In this document: one piece after another, positions 1 through 6,376 of the stretch
How the letters are laid out: the number at the start of each line of letters is the position of its first letter
Numbering within the stretch: the first letter of the stretch is position 1
Assembly (NCBI GenBank): GCA_002388005.1
Contig: DGLO01000109.1
Span: 17,973 to 26,338, forward strand
Direction of reading: 5' to 3'
From: Candidatus Neomicrothrix sp. UBA4542
GTDB lineage: Bacteria > Actinomycetota > Acidimicrobiia > Acidimicrobiales > Poriferisodalaceae
Length of the DNA: 8,366 nt
Position numbers and translations under genes: made by a program
Notes under the pieces: model-generated
What the model saw: only the letters and a program-made list of their open reading frames with translations
What the model was told of the DNA's origin: nothing
Databases searched by the model: none

Positions 1-87
1 CTCTTCGCTGAACAATGCCTTCCCGAACTGTTGAGCTGGGAATGTCCCCCGCTCGCGGTCCCTGGAGCCAAACCCGAATATCGGTAG
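1..87 (+). CDS. C-terminal end of an unidentified upstream protein (partial)
   Basis: Frame 1 is open from the left edge to a TAG at 85-87 and would encode a 28-residue C-terminal tail ending in PGAKPEYR. The other two forward frames hit stops within the first 35 bases. The stop lies 25 bases before the start of the GGT-like gene, a spacing that would suit one operon. The tail is too short to assign a family, and an open frame of this length can occur by chance, so this is only the more likely reading of the edge. It could equally be non-coding leader. Confidence 0.45.
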   Translation, partial: LFAEQCLPELLSWECPPLAVPGAKPEYR

Positions 88-101
88 ACCACTTCGACTG
101 C

Positions 102-107
102 GAAGGA
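102..107 (+). promoter_or_regulatory. Ribosome binding site for the GGT-like gene
   Basis: GAAGGA lies five bases upstream of the GTG at 113. It supports the GTG start over the out-of-frame ATG at 123. Confidence 0.6.
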
Positions 108-112
108 CCATT

Positions 113-1726
113 GTGAGTAAACATGACTGCGCGATGGTGGTCGCTGCCCAACCCGAAGCGGTTGAAGCCGGAGCGGCCATATTGCGCGCAGGAGGCAACG
201 CAGTTGATGCCGCCATCGCCTGTGGTCTTGTCGCCGGGGTCGTGGACCCTCAAATGTGCGGTATCGCCGGTTTCGGAAACCTGCAGGTGTATTTGCCCGA
301 TAAGGACATCCATCGGTGCATTGACTTCCATGCGAAGTCTCCCCTTGCCACTCGCGCCGACCAATGGGCCGACATTGTTGTGGGGGAAACCCGAGATGGT
401 TTTGGTTTCGTTCTAGAGGGCCAGGTCAATGACCTTGGCTACCAGGCGATTGCGACACCGGGTTCGCTCAAGGCCTATTTCGAAGCCCAAACGACATGGG
501 GAGAAAAAGATTGGGATGAAATTGTGGCTCCCGCAATTAAGTGGGCGGAAAAAGGATTCGTCGTTCGCCCCCACGTTGCTGGTTGGTGGGTCGAAGGGGC
601 CTCGATGGGGCGAACCGACAACCTAGAACGACTCCGCTACTCCGCCACAGGCCGAGAGATCTATTTCCGATCGGATGGGTCCGTCAAGCGAGTTGGAGAC
701 GTGGTCGCCAATAAGGATCTTGCGGAGACCTTACGACTCGTCGCCTCCGACGGCGCCGACGTGTTCTACACCGGTCAACTCGCCGAACGGATCGCCGAAG
801 ATATTGCCGCACACGGCGGACTAATGAACGACAGGGACCTTGCTGACTATCGGACGACTCACAATGACCCGATTCGCAGCATCTACCGCGGTCTTGAAGT
901 CGCAACAAACCATCCCCCCGGGGGCGGGGTGATGGTGCTTGAAATGCTCAACGTACTCGAACAATTTGACCTCACAGCTATGGGTCACAACAGCATCGAA
1001 TATGTCCGAACTGTCACTGAAGCAATGAAAAGGGCTACTTCCGACAAAGACGCCTATGTCGGTGACCCGGCCCACTTCGATGTACCACTTGAGAAATTGA
1101 TCTCGAAAGCTCATGCCGCAGAACACGCCGCCTCCATCCAAGCCGGGGAACGGGCGTCCGTGGAGCGGTTGGCATACGAGCCTCGCGATACAACCCACGT
1201 TTGCGTAGTTGATGAAAACGGCAACGCTGCGTCTATGACCCACTCGCTGGGAATGCCATCAGGCGTCATCACCGATGGGCTCGGGTTCATGTTTAACGGA
1301 TGCATGGCCGTGTTTGATCCCCGACCTGGAAATGCTGATTCCTTGGCACCAGGGAAAAGCCGATTCAGTTCGCTTTGTCCCACGATGGTGTTCCGCGGTG
1401 ACGGTGAATTGAGCCATGTCCTGGGTGCTCCTGGCGGAACTCAAATCGCTATGGGTGTCACCCAAGTGCTTCTGAACAGCATCGACTTCGACATGAATAT
1501 GTTGGAAGCTGTGTCGGCTCCGAGAGTTTCGGGAACCAGTAGCGCTATCGATGTCTCGAACGGAATTCCGTGGGCCGTCACAGATGCTTTGGAAGGCGAC
1601 GGCTATGAAGTTATTAGGAGCCCACGCACACATGACTTCGCGTGGGTGCATGGCATTCGGATAAACGATGGGCGCCTAGACGGAGGAGCAGATCCCGCCG
1701 CGGATGGAGTAGTGCAGGCCGTCTAG
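113..1726 (+). CDS. Gamma-glutamyltransferase-like Ntn-hydrolase, non-canonical substrate pocket
   Basis: This is a 537-residue protein of the gamma-glutamyltranspeptidase family, whose precursors cleave themselves before a threonine that becomes the nucleophile of the small subunit. The family marks are the N-terminal GGNAVDAA motif (27-34), the self-cleavage and catalytic site DTTHVCVVD (nucleophile T360), the Ser pair at 419-420, and the oxyanion glycines in APGGTQ (G441, G442). The usual periplasmic or secreted members carry a signal peptide. This one starts directly with the mature fold, so it is probably cytosolic. The start is GTG at 113, preceded by GAAGGA at 102-107; the ATG at 123 is out of frame. 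Aligned by eye with E. coli GGT, four residues that hold the gamma-glutamyl group are replaced: R114 by H73, N411 by G380, Q430 by C397 and D433 by V400. It is therefore probably an amide hydrolase or acylase with another substrate. Family call is firm, substrate unknown. Confidence 0.93.
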   Translation: MSKHDCAMVVAAQPEAVEAGAAILRAGGNAVDAAIACGLVAGVVDPQMCGIAGFGNLQVYLPDKDIHRCIDFHAKSPLATRADQWADIVVGETRDGFGFVLEGQVNDLGYQAIATPGSLKAYFEAQTTWGEKDWDEIVAPAIKWAEKGFVVRPHVAGWWVEGASMGRTDNLERLRYSATGREIYFRSDGSVKRVGDVVANKDLAETLRLVASDGADVFYTGQLAERIAEDIAAHGGLMNDRDLADYRTTHNDPIRSIYRGLEVATNHPPGGGVMVLEMLNVLEQFDLTAMGHNSIEYVRTVTEAMKRATSDKDAYVGDPAHFDVPLEKLISKAHAAEHAASIQAGERASVERLAYEPRDTTHVCVVDENGNAASMTHSLGMPSGVITDGLGFMFNGCMAVFDPRPGNADSLAPGKSRFSSLCPTMVFRGDGELSHVLGAPGGTQIAMGVTQVLLNSIDFDMNMLEAVSAPRVSGTSSAIDVSNGIPWAVTDALEGDGYEVIRSPRTHDFAWVHGIRINDGRLDGGADPAADGVVQAV

Positions 1727-1758
1727 GTCGCCACTAACTGGCACATGCAACGGCCGCA
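1713..1758. other. Possible hairpin at the GGT-like/P450 convergent junction
   Basis: TGCAGGCCGT (1713-1722) pairs with ACGGCCGCA (1750-1758), nine base pairs with one bulged A, across a 27-base loop spanning the GGT-like stop. It is GC-rich and lies between convergent genes, where a shared terminator would be expected, but there is no T-run on either strand. Function as a terminator is weakly supported. Confidence 0.25.
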
Positions 1759-1773
1759 GCAATTACAGCACCG

Positions 1774-2943
1774 TCAGCCCCAATTAACTGGAAGCCGTAA
1801 CGGTCCTCGAAACGCCCAACCCCCAAATTCGACTGGGGCGTTTCCAAGATCGATTTCGAGATTGTCGAGACGCTCAAATATCTTCGGCAACGCAACGTCT
1901 CCCACCAGACTCCGAGAAGCAGCGGCCCCCGCGCAGAAATGCGGTCCAGCCCCAAAGTGAAGTGACGCAGTGGTGTCACGCGTCACATCGAAACGGTCGG
2001 GTTCATCAAAATATTGTTCATCTCGATTACCGGAACCAAACATGAAAAATACCCGCTCCTCCGGCTCGAAGACCACACCCCCGTAGGTATGTTGAACCGC
2101 TACCCGGCGAGGCGACATGCCGATAGGGGCAATCCAGCGGCAGTATTCCTCGAAAACTTGCAACCATGACACTTCACCTGAGAGAGCTAGATCCAGTTGG
2201 TCGGGGTGGGTTAAGAGCGCCCATATCGCCCCGGCGATAGCATCGCGAGGTTCGTTTTGGCCACCAGAAATCGTCAACTTGATATTGGCTCGGACCATTT
2301 CTTCGGGCATCCCAGCTTCTGTCATTACAGACAGCAAGCTGTAATCGGACTGTTGTTTTATCTCAGGGAGACGTTCGCTTATCGCTGCATCTATCGCTGC
2401 CGTGGCGTCATGACATCGTGATTCAAGTTCAGGATTGCCCGTGTAGTTGGCGACCCCATCAATCATGGCCTGACTCCAGGCGTTGAGATCTTGGAAGCGG
2501 ACTTGCGTAAGACCAGTGACCGCCTTCAGTGCTTCACCGCTCACCGCGGTCGCATAGTCGGGAACCAGGTCAACCGAGCCCGATTCTTCAAAGTCATCCA
2601 AAACGGCATCGGCGAGTTGTTCGAACAAAGCCGACCACACTTGCTCCACTTTTCTCGGAGAAATAGTGGGGTAGTACACGAACCGCTCTCGACGATGCTC
2701 GTCGCCGTCCTTACGCATCATGTTGTGGCCCATCAAAACATTCATCAAGCCGCCCGGCTGGTCCGAAGAAAACACGGCCACGTTCTTTTCGCAGAGATGA
2801 ATGTCGTCCCGGCGAGTAATTAATGTGGCACCGAGTTCTGGCACAAAACAGATGGGTGCGGTCGCCCGCATTTCGGCGAGCAGGGGATAGGGATCAGCCC
2901 AAAAAGCTGCAGGATCGACATTGACGGTTGGCGCTGACGACAT
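1774..2943 (-). CDS. Cytochrome P450 (soluble bacterial type)
   Basis: This 389-residue haem monooxygenase has the length of a soluble bacterial P450 that takes electrons from a separate ferredoxin and reductase; neither is encoded here. The haem-binding loop is FGAGPHFCAGAAASR with axial ligand C337 (codon at 1933-1935). The K-helix ExxR is E266-R269, and the C-helix has HxxxR at H83-R87. There is no membrane anchor or fused reductase. The I-helix reads SGGQNEPRD (226-234), so the usual acid-threonine pair for oxygen activation is replaced by N230-E231. I recall similar NEPRD I-helices in other bacterial P450s, so this may be a subfamily trait, not a defect. The gene converges on the GGT-like gene and is divergent from the amidase. 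The start ATG is weakly supported by AACGGGA just upstream. A candidate -10 (AATAAT on the minus strand, 2970-2975) sits 27 bases ahead. Subfamily and substrate cannot be read from sequence. Confidence 0.95.
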   Translation of the reverse strand: MSSAPTVNVDPAAFWADPYPLLAEMRATAPICFVPELGATLITRRDDIHLCEKNVAVFSSDQPGGLMNVLMGHNMMRKDGDEHRRERFVYYPTISPRKVEQVWSALFEQLADAVLDDFEESGSVDLVPDYATAVSGEALKAVTGLTQVRFQDLNAWSQAMIDGVANYTGNPELESRCHDATAAIDAAISERLPEIKQQSDYSLLSVMTEAGMPEEMVRANIKLTISGGQNEPRDAIAGAIWALLTHPDQLDLALSGEVSWLQVFEEYCRWIAPIGMSPRRVAVQHTYGGVVFEPEERVFFMFGSGNRDEQYFDEPDRFDVTRDTTASLHFGAGPHFCAGAAASRSLVGDVALPKIFERLDNLEIDLGNAPVEFGGWAFRGPLRLPVNWG

Positions 2944-3012
2944 CCCGTTAGCTTTGCATGAATCAAAACATTATTGGGACGCGACTGACAGTTTGAGAAG
3001 ACGGAGACGACG
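2944..3012. promoter_or_regulatory. Divergent spacer between P450 and amidase genes, likely with both promoters
   Basis: This 69-bp gap separates two genes that are transcribed away from each other, so start signals for both should lie here or in the flanking coding ends. On the minus strand AATAAT (2970-2975) is the best -10-like hexamer for the P450, with no good -35. On the plus strand GGAG at 3003-3006 is the probable ribosome binding site of the amidase. I see no clear operator palindrome. Confidence 0.4.
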
Positions 3013-4353
3013 ATGGTGACTTCGGTAAGTGAATTAATTAAGTGTTACGGGGATGGGACGCTCACCCCTCGTGATGCGATTGAAGAATGCCTTAACGCCA
3101 TTGAAGCACTCGATCCCGCTGTTGGAGCGTGGCAGGCGGTGTATGAAGAAGAGGCTCGAGCGGCAGCTGACCTAGCTTCGATTGCCATTGTTGAAGGCAC
3201 TCCGAAAGGACCATTTCACGGCGTGCCTTTCGCTCTGAAAGACATCGTCGATGTCGAAGGAAAGATCACCACGGCGGGTTGTTATGAATGGAAAGATCGT
3301 CAATCACCGGCGACCGCGTCAATAGCACAACGGCTGTTAGACGCTGGCGGGATCCTTGTAGGGAAAACGAAGACAGTTGAGTTCGCCATGGGAGGCTGGG
3401 GAACAAATCAGCGACTGGGCACGCCCCATAACCCATGGGATGAAAAAATCGCCCGGACCCCGGGCGGCTCATCAAGTGGCTCAGGAACAGCGGTGGCATC
3501 GGGCATGGTTCAATGCGCGATTGGTACCGACACGGGTGGTTCGGTCCGGCTTCCAGCCGCTTTTTGTGGAATTGTCGGCCTCAAGACGACTGAGGGAATG
3601 CTCCCTACAGATGGGATTGTGCCCCTTTCGCACACCTTGGATACCCCAGGACCTATGGCTCGGAGTGTCGCTGACGTCGCGGTCATGTATGACGCGATGT
3701 CGTCCAAACCGTCCGGAACTGACCTCACCGCAGGTATAGGAGGACTACGAATCGGGTGTCTGCCCGATACGGAACGACAGGGAATCGATGCGGATCAACT
3801 CCAAGCGTACGACGAAGCACTCAATTTGCTAGAAGAACTAGGTGCAGTTATCGCCACCTTTGAGGCACCTAAACCTTTCGAGGAGATGAAGGTCGCAACG
3901 TTCGTCATCGTGACCGCCGAAGGATATTTTCATCACGGACACATCATGGACGACCCCAAGGCGGAGGTGGACGAAAATGTTCGCGCCAGGTTTGTGCCCG
4001 GTGCAGGCATTTCCTCAGCAGAGTATGTAGGTGCGGTACTGCAGCGCGAGAATGACCGCGACAACTTCCTTGATGCGTTACAAGACTTTGATGCTCTAGT
4101 CACTCCTACAACGCCCATGCTGCCGTTGCCTTTAGACGAAGCCGACGAAGAATCGACGCCGGCGCGGTTTACACGCGCAATCAACTACCTAGGAATGTGC
4201 GCGAGTTCGGTTCCATCGGGCGTGTCAAGCGACGGTTTGCCGACATCGGTTCAAATAGCATGCCGCGGGGGCAGCGAAAGCCTGTGTTTGCAAATTTCGG
4301 CGTCCTATGAAACCAGCCGCGGCGCGCTACCAAACCCTCCACTTTTTGCCTAA
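3013..4353 (+). CDS. Amidase-signature family amidohydrolase
   Basis: This 446-residue cytosolic hydrolase belongs to the amidase signature family and cleaves carboxamides to acid plus ammonia or amine. The Ser-cisSer-Lys triad is complete: K76 in PFALKDIVDV, cis-S153 in the GGSSSGSGTA run, and nucleophile S177 in GTDTGGSVRLPAAFCG. The 24-residue spacing between the two serines is that of the family. It is shorter than typical GatA (about 480-490 residues) and no gatB or gatC lies nearby, so a stand-alone catabolic amidase is more likely than a tRNA amidotransferase subunit. The ATG at 3013 follows GGAG at 3003-3006. The cupin gene begins 31 bases after its stop, so the two are probably one operon. 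The C-terminal half, which shapes the substrate pocket in this family, gives no recognisable clue. Substrate is unknown; it may act with the neighbouring P450 and GGT-like hydrolase. Confidence 0.93.
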   Translation: MVTSVSELIKCYGDGTLTPRDAIEECLNAIEALDPAVGAWQAVYEEEARAAADLASIAIVEGTPKGPFHGVPFALKDIVDVEGKITTAGCYEWKDRQSPATASIAQRLLDAGGILVGKTKTVEFAMGGWGTNQRLGTPHNPWDEKIARTPGGSSSGSGTAVASGMVQCAIGTDTGGSVRLPAAFCGIVGLKTTEGMLPTDGIVPLSHTLDTPGPMARSVADVAVMYDAMSSKPSGTDLTAGIGGLRIGCLPDTERQGIDADQLQAYDEALNLLEELGAVIATFEAPKPFEEMKVATFVIVTAEGYFHHGHIMDDPKAEVDENVRARFVPGAGISSAEYVGAVLQRENDRDNFLDALQDFDALVTPTTPMLPLPLDEADEESTPARFTRAINYLGMCASSVPSGVSSDGLPTSVQIACRGGSESLCLQISASYETSRGALPNPPLFA

Positions 4354-4372
4354 CGAACTTTGCGACTGCTCT

Positions 4373-4378
4373 AAGGAG
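4373..4378 (+). promoter_or_regulatory. Ribosome binding site that sets the cupin start
   Basis: AAGGAG lies six bases before the ATG at 4385. The frame is open further upstream, to an ATG at 4307 inside the amidase gene, but that codon has no comparable site. This sequence therefore fixes the start at 4385. Confidence 0.8.
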
Positions 4379-4384
4379 CTCAAC

Positions 4385-4756
4385 ATGCACCTCGTGTGGA
4401 TACGAACCCAAGAAGGCGAAACCGTCATAGAAGACCTAGAAGTGCCTTCCACTAAACAAGTGCGGGGATACGAAACTGTGGCACTGCCACTGGGAGGAGC
4501 GATATTTCGGACGCGACAGCCGGCCGTCGACATGGACTTTCACAATGCGCCACGTCGGCAGATCGTCGTTCCTTTAGAAGGAGAAGTTGAAATTGAGACC
4601 GGTTCCGGTGAAGTTCGGCTCATTTCGCCTGGGATGGCTCTTCTAGCTGATGACCTCACCGGGCAAGGTCACAAATCGAAATTCCGCCCGAAGAACGCGA
4701 CCATGCTCTTCCTTTTGTTACCCGATGATTTGGATCCCGCGATCTGGCGAAAGTGA
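4385..4756 (+). CDS. Small single-domain cupin protein
   Basis: This is a 123-residue one-domain cupin, a small beta-barrel used by many metal-dependent enzymes and binding proteins. The core is DFHNAPRRQIVVPLEGEVEIE (51-71) followed by SPGMALLADDLTGQGHKS (81-98). The first motif keeps one His (H53); the second His of the usual HxH is A55, and the Glu is Q59, followed by the expected six residues and G66. In the second motif H96 is the only His. A classical 3-His/1-Glu metal site is thus absent, and it may bind metal differently or not at all. The start at 4385 is chosen over the upstream ATG at 4307 because of a strong AAGGAG. It lies 31 bases after the amidase, so it is probably co-transcribed and may handle the same compound. 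It could be a sensor, an isomerase or a lyase accessory; the function is not determined. Confidence 0.85.
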   Translation: MHLVWIRTQEGETVIEDLEVPSTKQVRGYETVALPLGGAIFRTRQPAVDMDFHNAPRRQIVVPLEGEVEIETGSGEVRLISPGMALLADDLTGQGHKSKFRPKNATMLFLLLPDDLDPAIWRK

Positions 4757-4769
4757 AGAGCGACAAGTG

Positions 4770-5483
4770 CTATCCGTCGTGAACGACGAATCTGACTCGC
4801 TTGAAGCCGCGACCCTTTGATTCCGTTTTAGTGATCTCGATTCTGCCCACTTCGCTGGTAGAGGCAACATGCGTCCCTCCGTCGGCTTGCTTGTCTAAGC
4901 CGACGATGTCCACCACACGAATATCTGTTACCGAGTCCGGAATCAGATTGACTTTTGTTCGTATCAAATCCCTGTCCAACACGGCGTCAGAACGAGCTAA
5001 GAAGGACACTTCGACTGGGCGGTCAGCTGCGATCTCCGCATTGCAAAGATTTTCTACTTCTTCAATAAATCCTTGAGGGAATTCGTCGAGTTCGAAATCC
5101 ATGCGACCCGACAACGCGTCCATGTTTCCCCCGGTCACGACTCTCTGCCATCTTTGCCACATCACGCCGCACAGAATGTGCATGGCTGTGTGAGTTCGCA
5201 TCATGTGATGACGGCGTTCTTGATTGATCACTCCTGTCACTGAGGCGCCGACATTGGGAATGTCGCCGCTGAGGTGATGCCACACACGACCATCAGTTGT
5301 TCGTACATCTTCGACGGCGCTGTCGCCATCGGACCACGTCAGGAGGCCCGTATCGTGAGGTTGGCCGCCTCCCGTCGCGTAAAAAGCGGTCCTATCTAGC
5401 TCAATTCGGTCTTGGTCAACTGCGACCACCACGGCATCAAAGTCTTGGATTGTGGCGTCAAGGAGGTAGAGCCTCTCGGTCAT
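4770..5483 (-). CDS. alaX: Stand-alone alanyl-tRNA editing protein (AlaX-like, tRNA_SAD domain)
   Basis: AlaX proteins are free-standing relatives of the alanyl-tRNA synthetase editing domain and hydrolyse wrongly charged tRNA(Ala), mainly Ser-tRNA(Ala), in the cytoplasm. The 237-residue protein begins MTERLYLLDATIQDFDA, has the FYATGGGQPHDTG loop (34-46), the zinc motif HTAMH (H98, H102) and DGGTH near the C-terminal end (H205). The zinc-ligand Cys of the usual CGGTH is Asp here (D201, codon GAC at 4881-4883). No aminoacylation domain is present. The start at 5483 is preferred to the in-frame ATG at 5507. It has GAGGT five bases upstream and matches the usual N-terminus, whereas 5507 lies inside the crotonase gene. 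The gene directly follows the crotonase on the same strand, with its ribosome binding site overlapping that gene's stop, so translation is probably coupled. Its 3' end lies 13 bases from the convergent cupin stop. Role in editing is inferred from family. Confidence 0.87.
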   Translation of the reverse strand: MTERLYLLDATIQDFDAVVVAVDQDRIELDRTAFYATGGGQPHDTGLLTWSDGDSAVEDVRTTDGRVWHHLSGDIPNVGASVTGVINQERRHHMMRTHTAMHILCGVMWQRWQRVVTGGNMDALSGRMDFELDEFPQGFIEEVENLCNAEIAADRPVEVSFLARSDAVLDRDLIRTKVNLIPDSVTDIRVVDIVGLDKQADGGTHVASTSEVGRIEITKTESKGRGFKRVRFVVHDG

Positions 5484-5488
5484 GAGAT

Positions 5489-5493
5489 ACCTC
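5489..5493 (-). promoter_or_regulatory. Ribosome binding site of alaX overlapping the crotonase stop codon
   Basis: On the minus strand the junction reads CTGAGGTATCTCATG. The crotonase TGA (5492-5494) overlaps the GAGGT that sits five bases ahead of the alaX ATG. This fixes the alaX start at 5483 and suggests translational coupling. Confidence 0.75.
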
Positions 5494-6268
5494 AGCGGCC
5501 CTTCCACTGAGGCGGGCGCTTTTCAGCGAAGGCCCGAGTGCCTTCGGCGCTGTCCTCGGTGGTTGCGAGAAGACGAAAGAGATGCTGTTCGAGGCGAAGG
5601 CCGTCCTCGAGGGGCATGCTTAGCCCCTGAACGGCTGCTTGTTTAATTGCTCGAACGGCGAGAGGGCCAGCGCTCAGAAGCTTTTCGGCCATTTGTTGCG
5701 CGGTGGGCATCAAGTTTTCTAATGGCACTACCTTGTTCACGAGACCCAAACGGAGGGCTTCTTCGGCGTCAATTCGCTCGCCGCTATACAGCATCCACAA
5801 CGCGTGCCCAAGAGGAATTGTGCGCGGAAGTCGTTGAGTGCCTCCGCCGCCAGGCAACAAACCTAATAACACTTCCCCCAAACCGAATTGTGCGTTATCG
5901 GAGGCTATGCGTATATCGCAACCGAGTGCTTGCTCAAGACCACCTCCGTTGCAATGACCGTTGACTGCCGCGATCACTGGTTTCCATATCTCAAGGCCGC
6001 GCATCAGGTCTCCCTGACCGGCGGACGCGAAACTCTGCGCTGGATCAGGGACCGAATTGAAGTTCTTTTTTATGTCACTGCCCGCGCAAAACGCTTTGTC
6101 TCCCGCTCCCGTCAAAATCGCTACCCATGCGTCGTCGTTGTGAGCGAAATCTGTCCATACTTCAGCCAATCGATCATACGTTGGCTGGTCGCAAGCGTTA
6201 TAGGCCTCGGGTCGGTTGATGGTCACGTAGGCAACGCGATCCCTGATTTCGTAAATGACGCTTTCCAT
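5492..6268 (-). CDS. Enoyl-CoA hydratase/isomerase (crotonase) family protein
   Basis: This 258-residue crotonase has the full length of a single-domain enoyl-CoA hydratase, which adds water to trans-2-enoyl-CoA in beta-oxidation and related acyl-CoA degradation. The oxyanion loops are AFCAGSDIKK (A62 region) and NGHCNGGGLE (G109). Both catalytic glutamates of rat mitochondrial hydratase are matched: E112 (rat E144) in GGGLEQALGCD and E132 (rat E164) in FGLGEVLLGLLPGGGGTQRL. The 20-residue spacing is kept, so hydratase activity is plausible, though crotonases vary widely in reaction. The frame opens as far as 6346, but the extra 26 residues do not look like crotonase. The ATG at 6268 has AAGGGG six bases upstream and gives the typical N-terminus. 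It is first in a two-gene unit with alaX and divergent from the ROK kinase. Chain-length preference cannot be told from sequence. Confidence 0.94.
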   Translation of the reverse strand: MESVIYEIRDRVAYVTINRPEAYNACDQPTYDRLAEVWTDFAHNDDAWVAILTGAGDKAFCAGSDIKKNFNSVPDPAQSFASAGQGDLMRGLEIWKPVIAAVNGHCNGGGLEQALGCDIRIASDNAQFGLGEVLLGLLPGGGGTQRLPRTIPLGHALWMLYSGERIDAEEALRLGLVNKVVPLENLMPTAQQMAEKLLSAGPLAVRAIKQAAVQGLSMPLEDGLRLEQHLFRLLATTEDSAEGTRAFAEKRPPQWKGR

Positions 6269-6376
6269 CAGAATCCCCTTGTTGGTACTCGACGTAGTTT
6301 CCCAGTCTTGGTAACAAGTTGTCGTCGAAACACGAAGAACTTGCATTGACCGGCCGCGGCCTAGAAGCCTATAGAG
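6269..6376. promoter_or_regulatory. Divergent spacer between crotonase and ROK kinase
   Basis: This 108-bp gap separates two genes read outward and should hold promoters for both. It contains a 10-bp perfect GC palindrome, GGCCGCGGCC, at 6352-6361 just ahead of the kinase. It also has short repeat pairs: CTTGTT (6278-6283) with AACAAG (6313-6318), and AAGTT (6316-6320) with AACTT (6338-6342). None is long enough to call an operator. No convincing -35/-10 pair was seen. Confidence 0.4.
6275..6280 (-). promoter_or_regulatory. Ribosome binding site that sets the crotonase start
   Basis: AAGGGG on the minus strand lies six bases before the ATG at 6268. It favours this start over the longer in-frame reading from 6346. 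Confidence 0.7.

Noticed and set aside
821..1651. Minus-strand open frames opposite the GGT-like gene
   Set aside because: They overlap one another in different frames, have no family features, and lie under a well-supported gene.
3013..4353. GatA subunit of glutamyl-tRNA amidotransferase
   Set aside because: It has the same catalytic triad, but the protein is shorter than GatA, no gatB or gatC is present, and a cupin follows. A stand-alone amidase fits better.
4307..4384. 26-residue N-terminal extension of the cupin
   Set aside because: It would overlap the amidase gene, resembles no cupin N-terminus, and a strong ribosome binding site precedes the ATG at 4385.
4775..4788. Small hairpin CGTCG-TGAA-CGACG near the alaX 3' end
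   Set aside because: It has a five-base-pair stem with no T-run on either strand and lies inside the alaX coding sequence, so it does not support a terminator call.
6269..6346. 26-residue N-terminal extension of the crotonase
   Set aside because: It is polar and not crotonase-like. The ATG at 6268 has a good ribosome binding site and gives the usual length.
5888..6349. Plus-strand 153-codon open frame opposite the crotonase gene
   Set aside because: It lies entirely antisense to a gene with a full set of crotonase motifs, and its translation has no recognisable domain. It is a shadow of codon bias.
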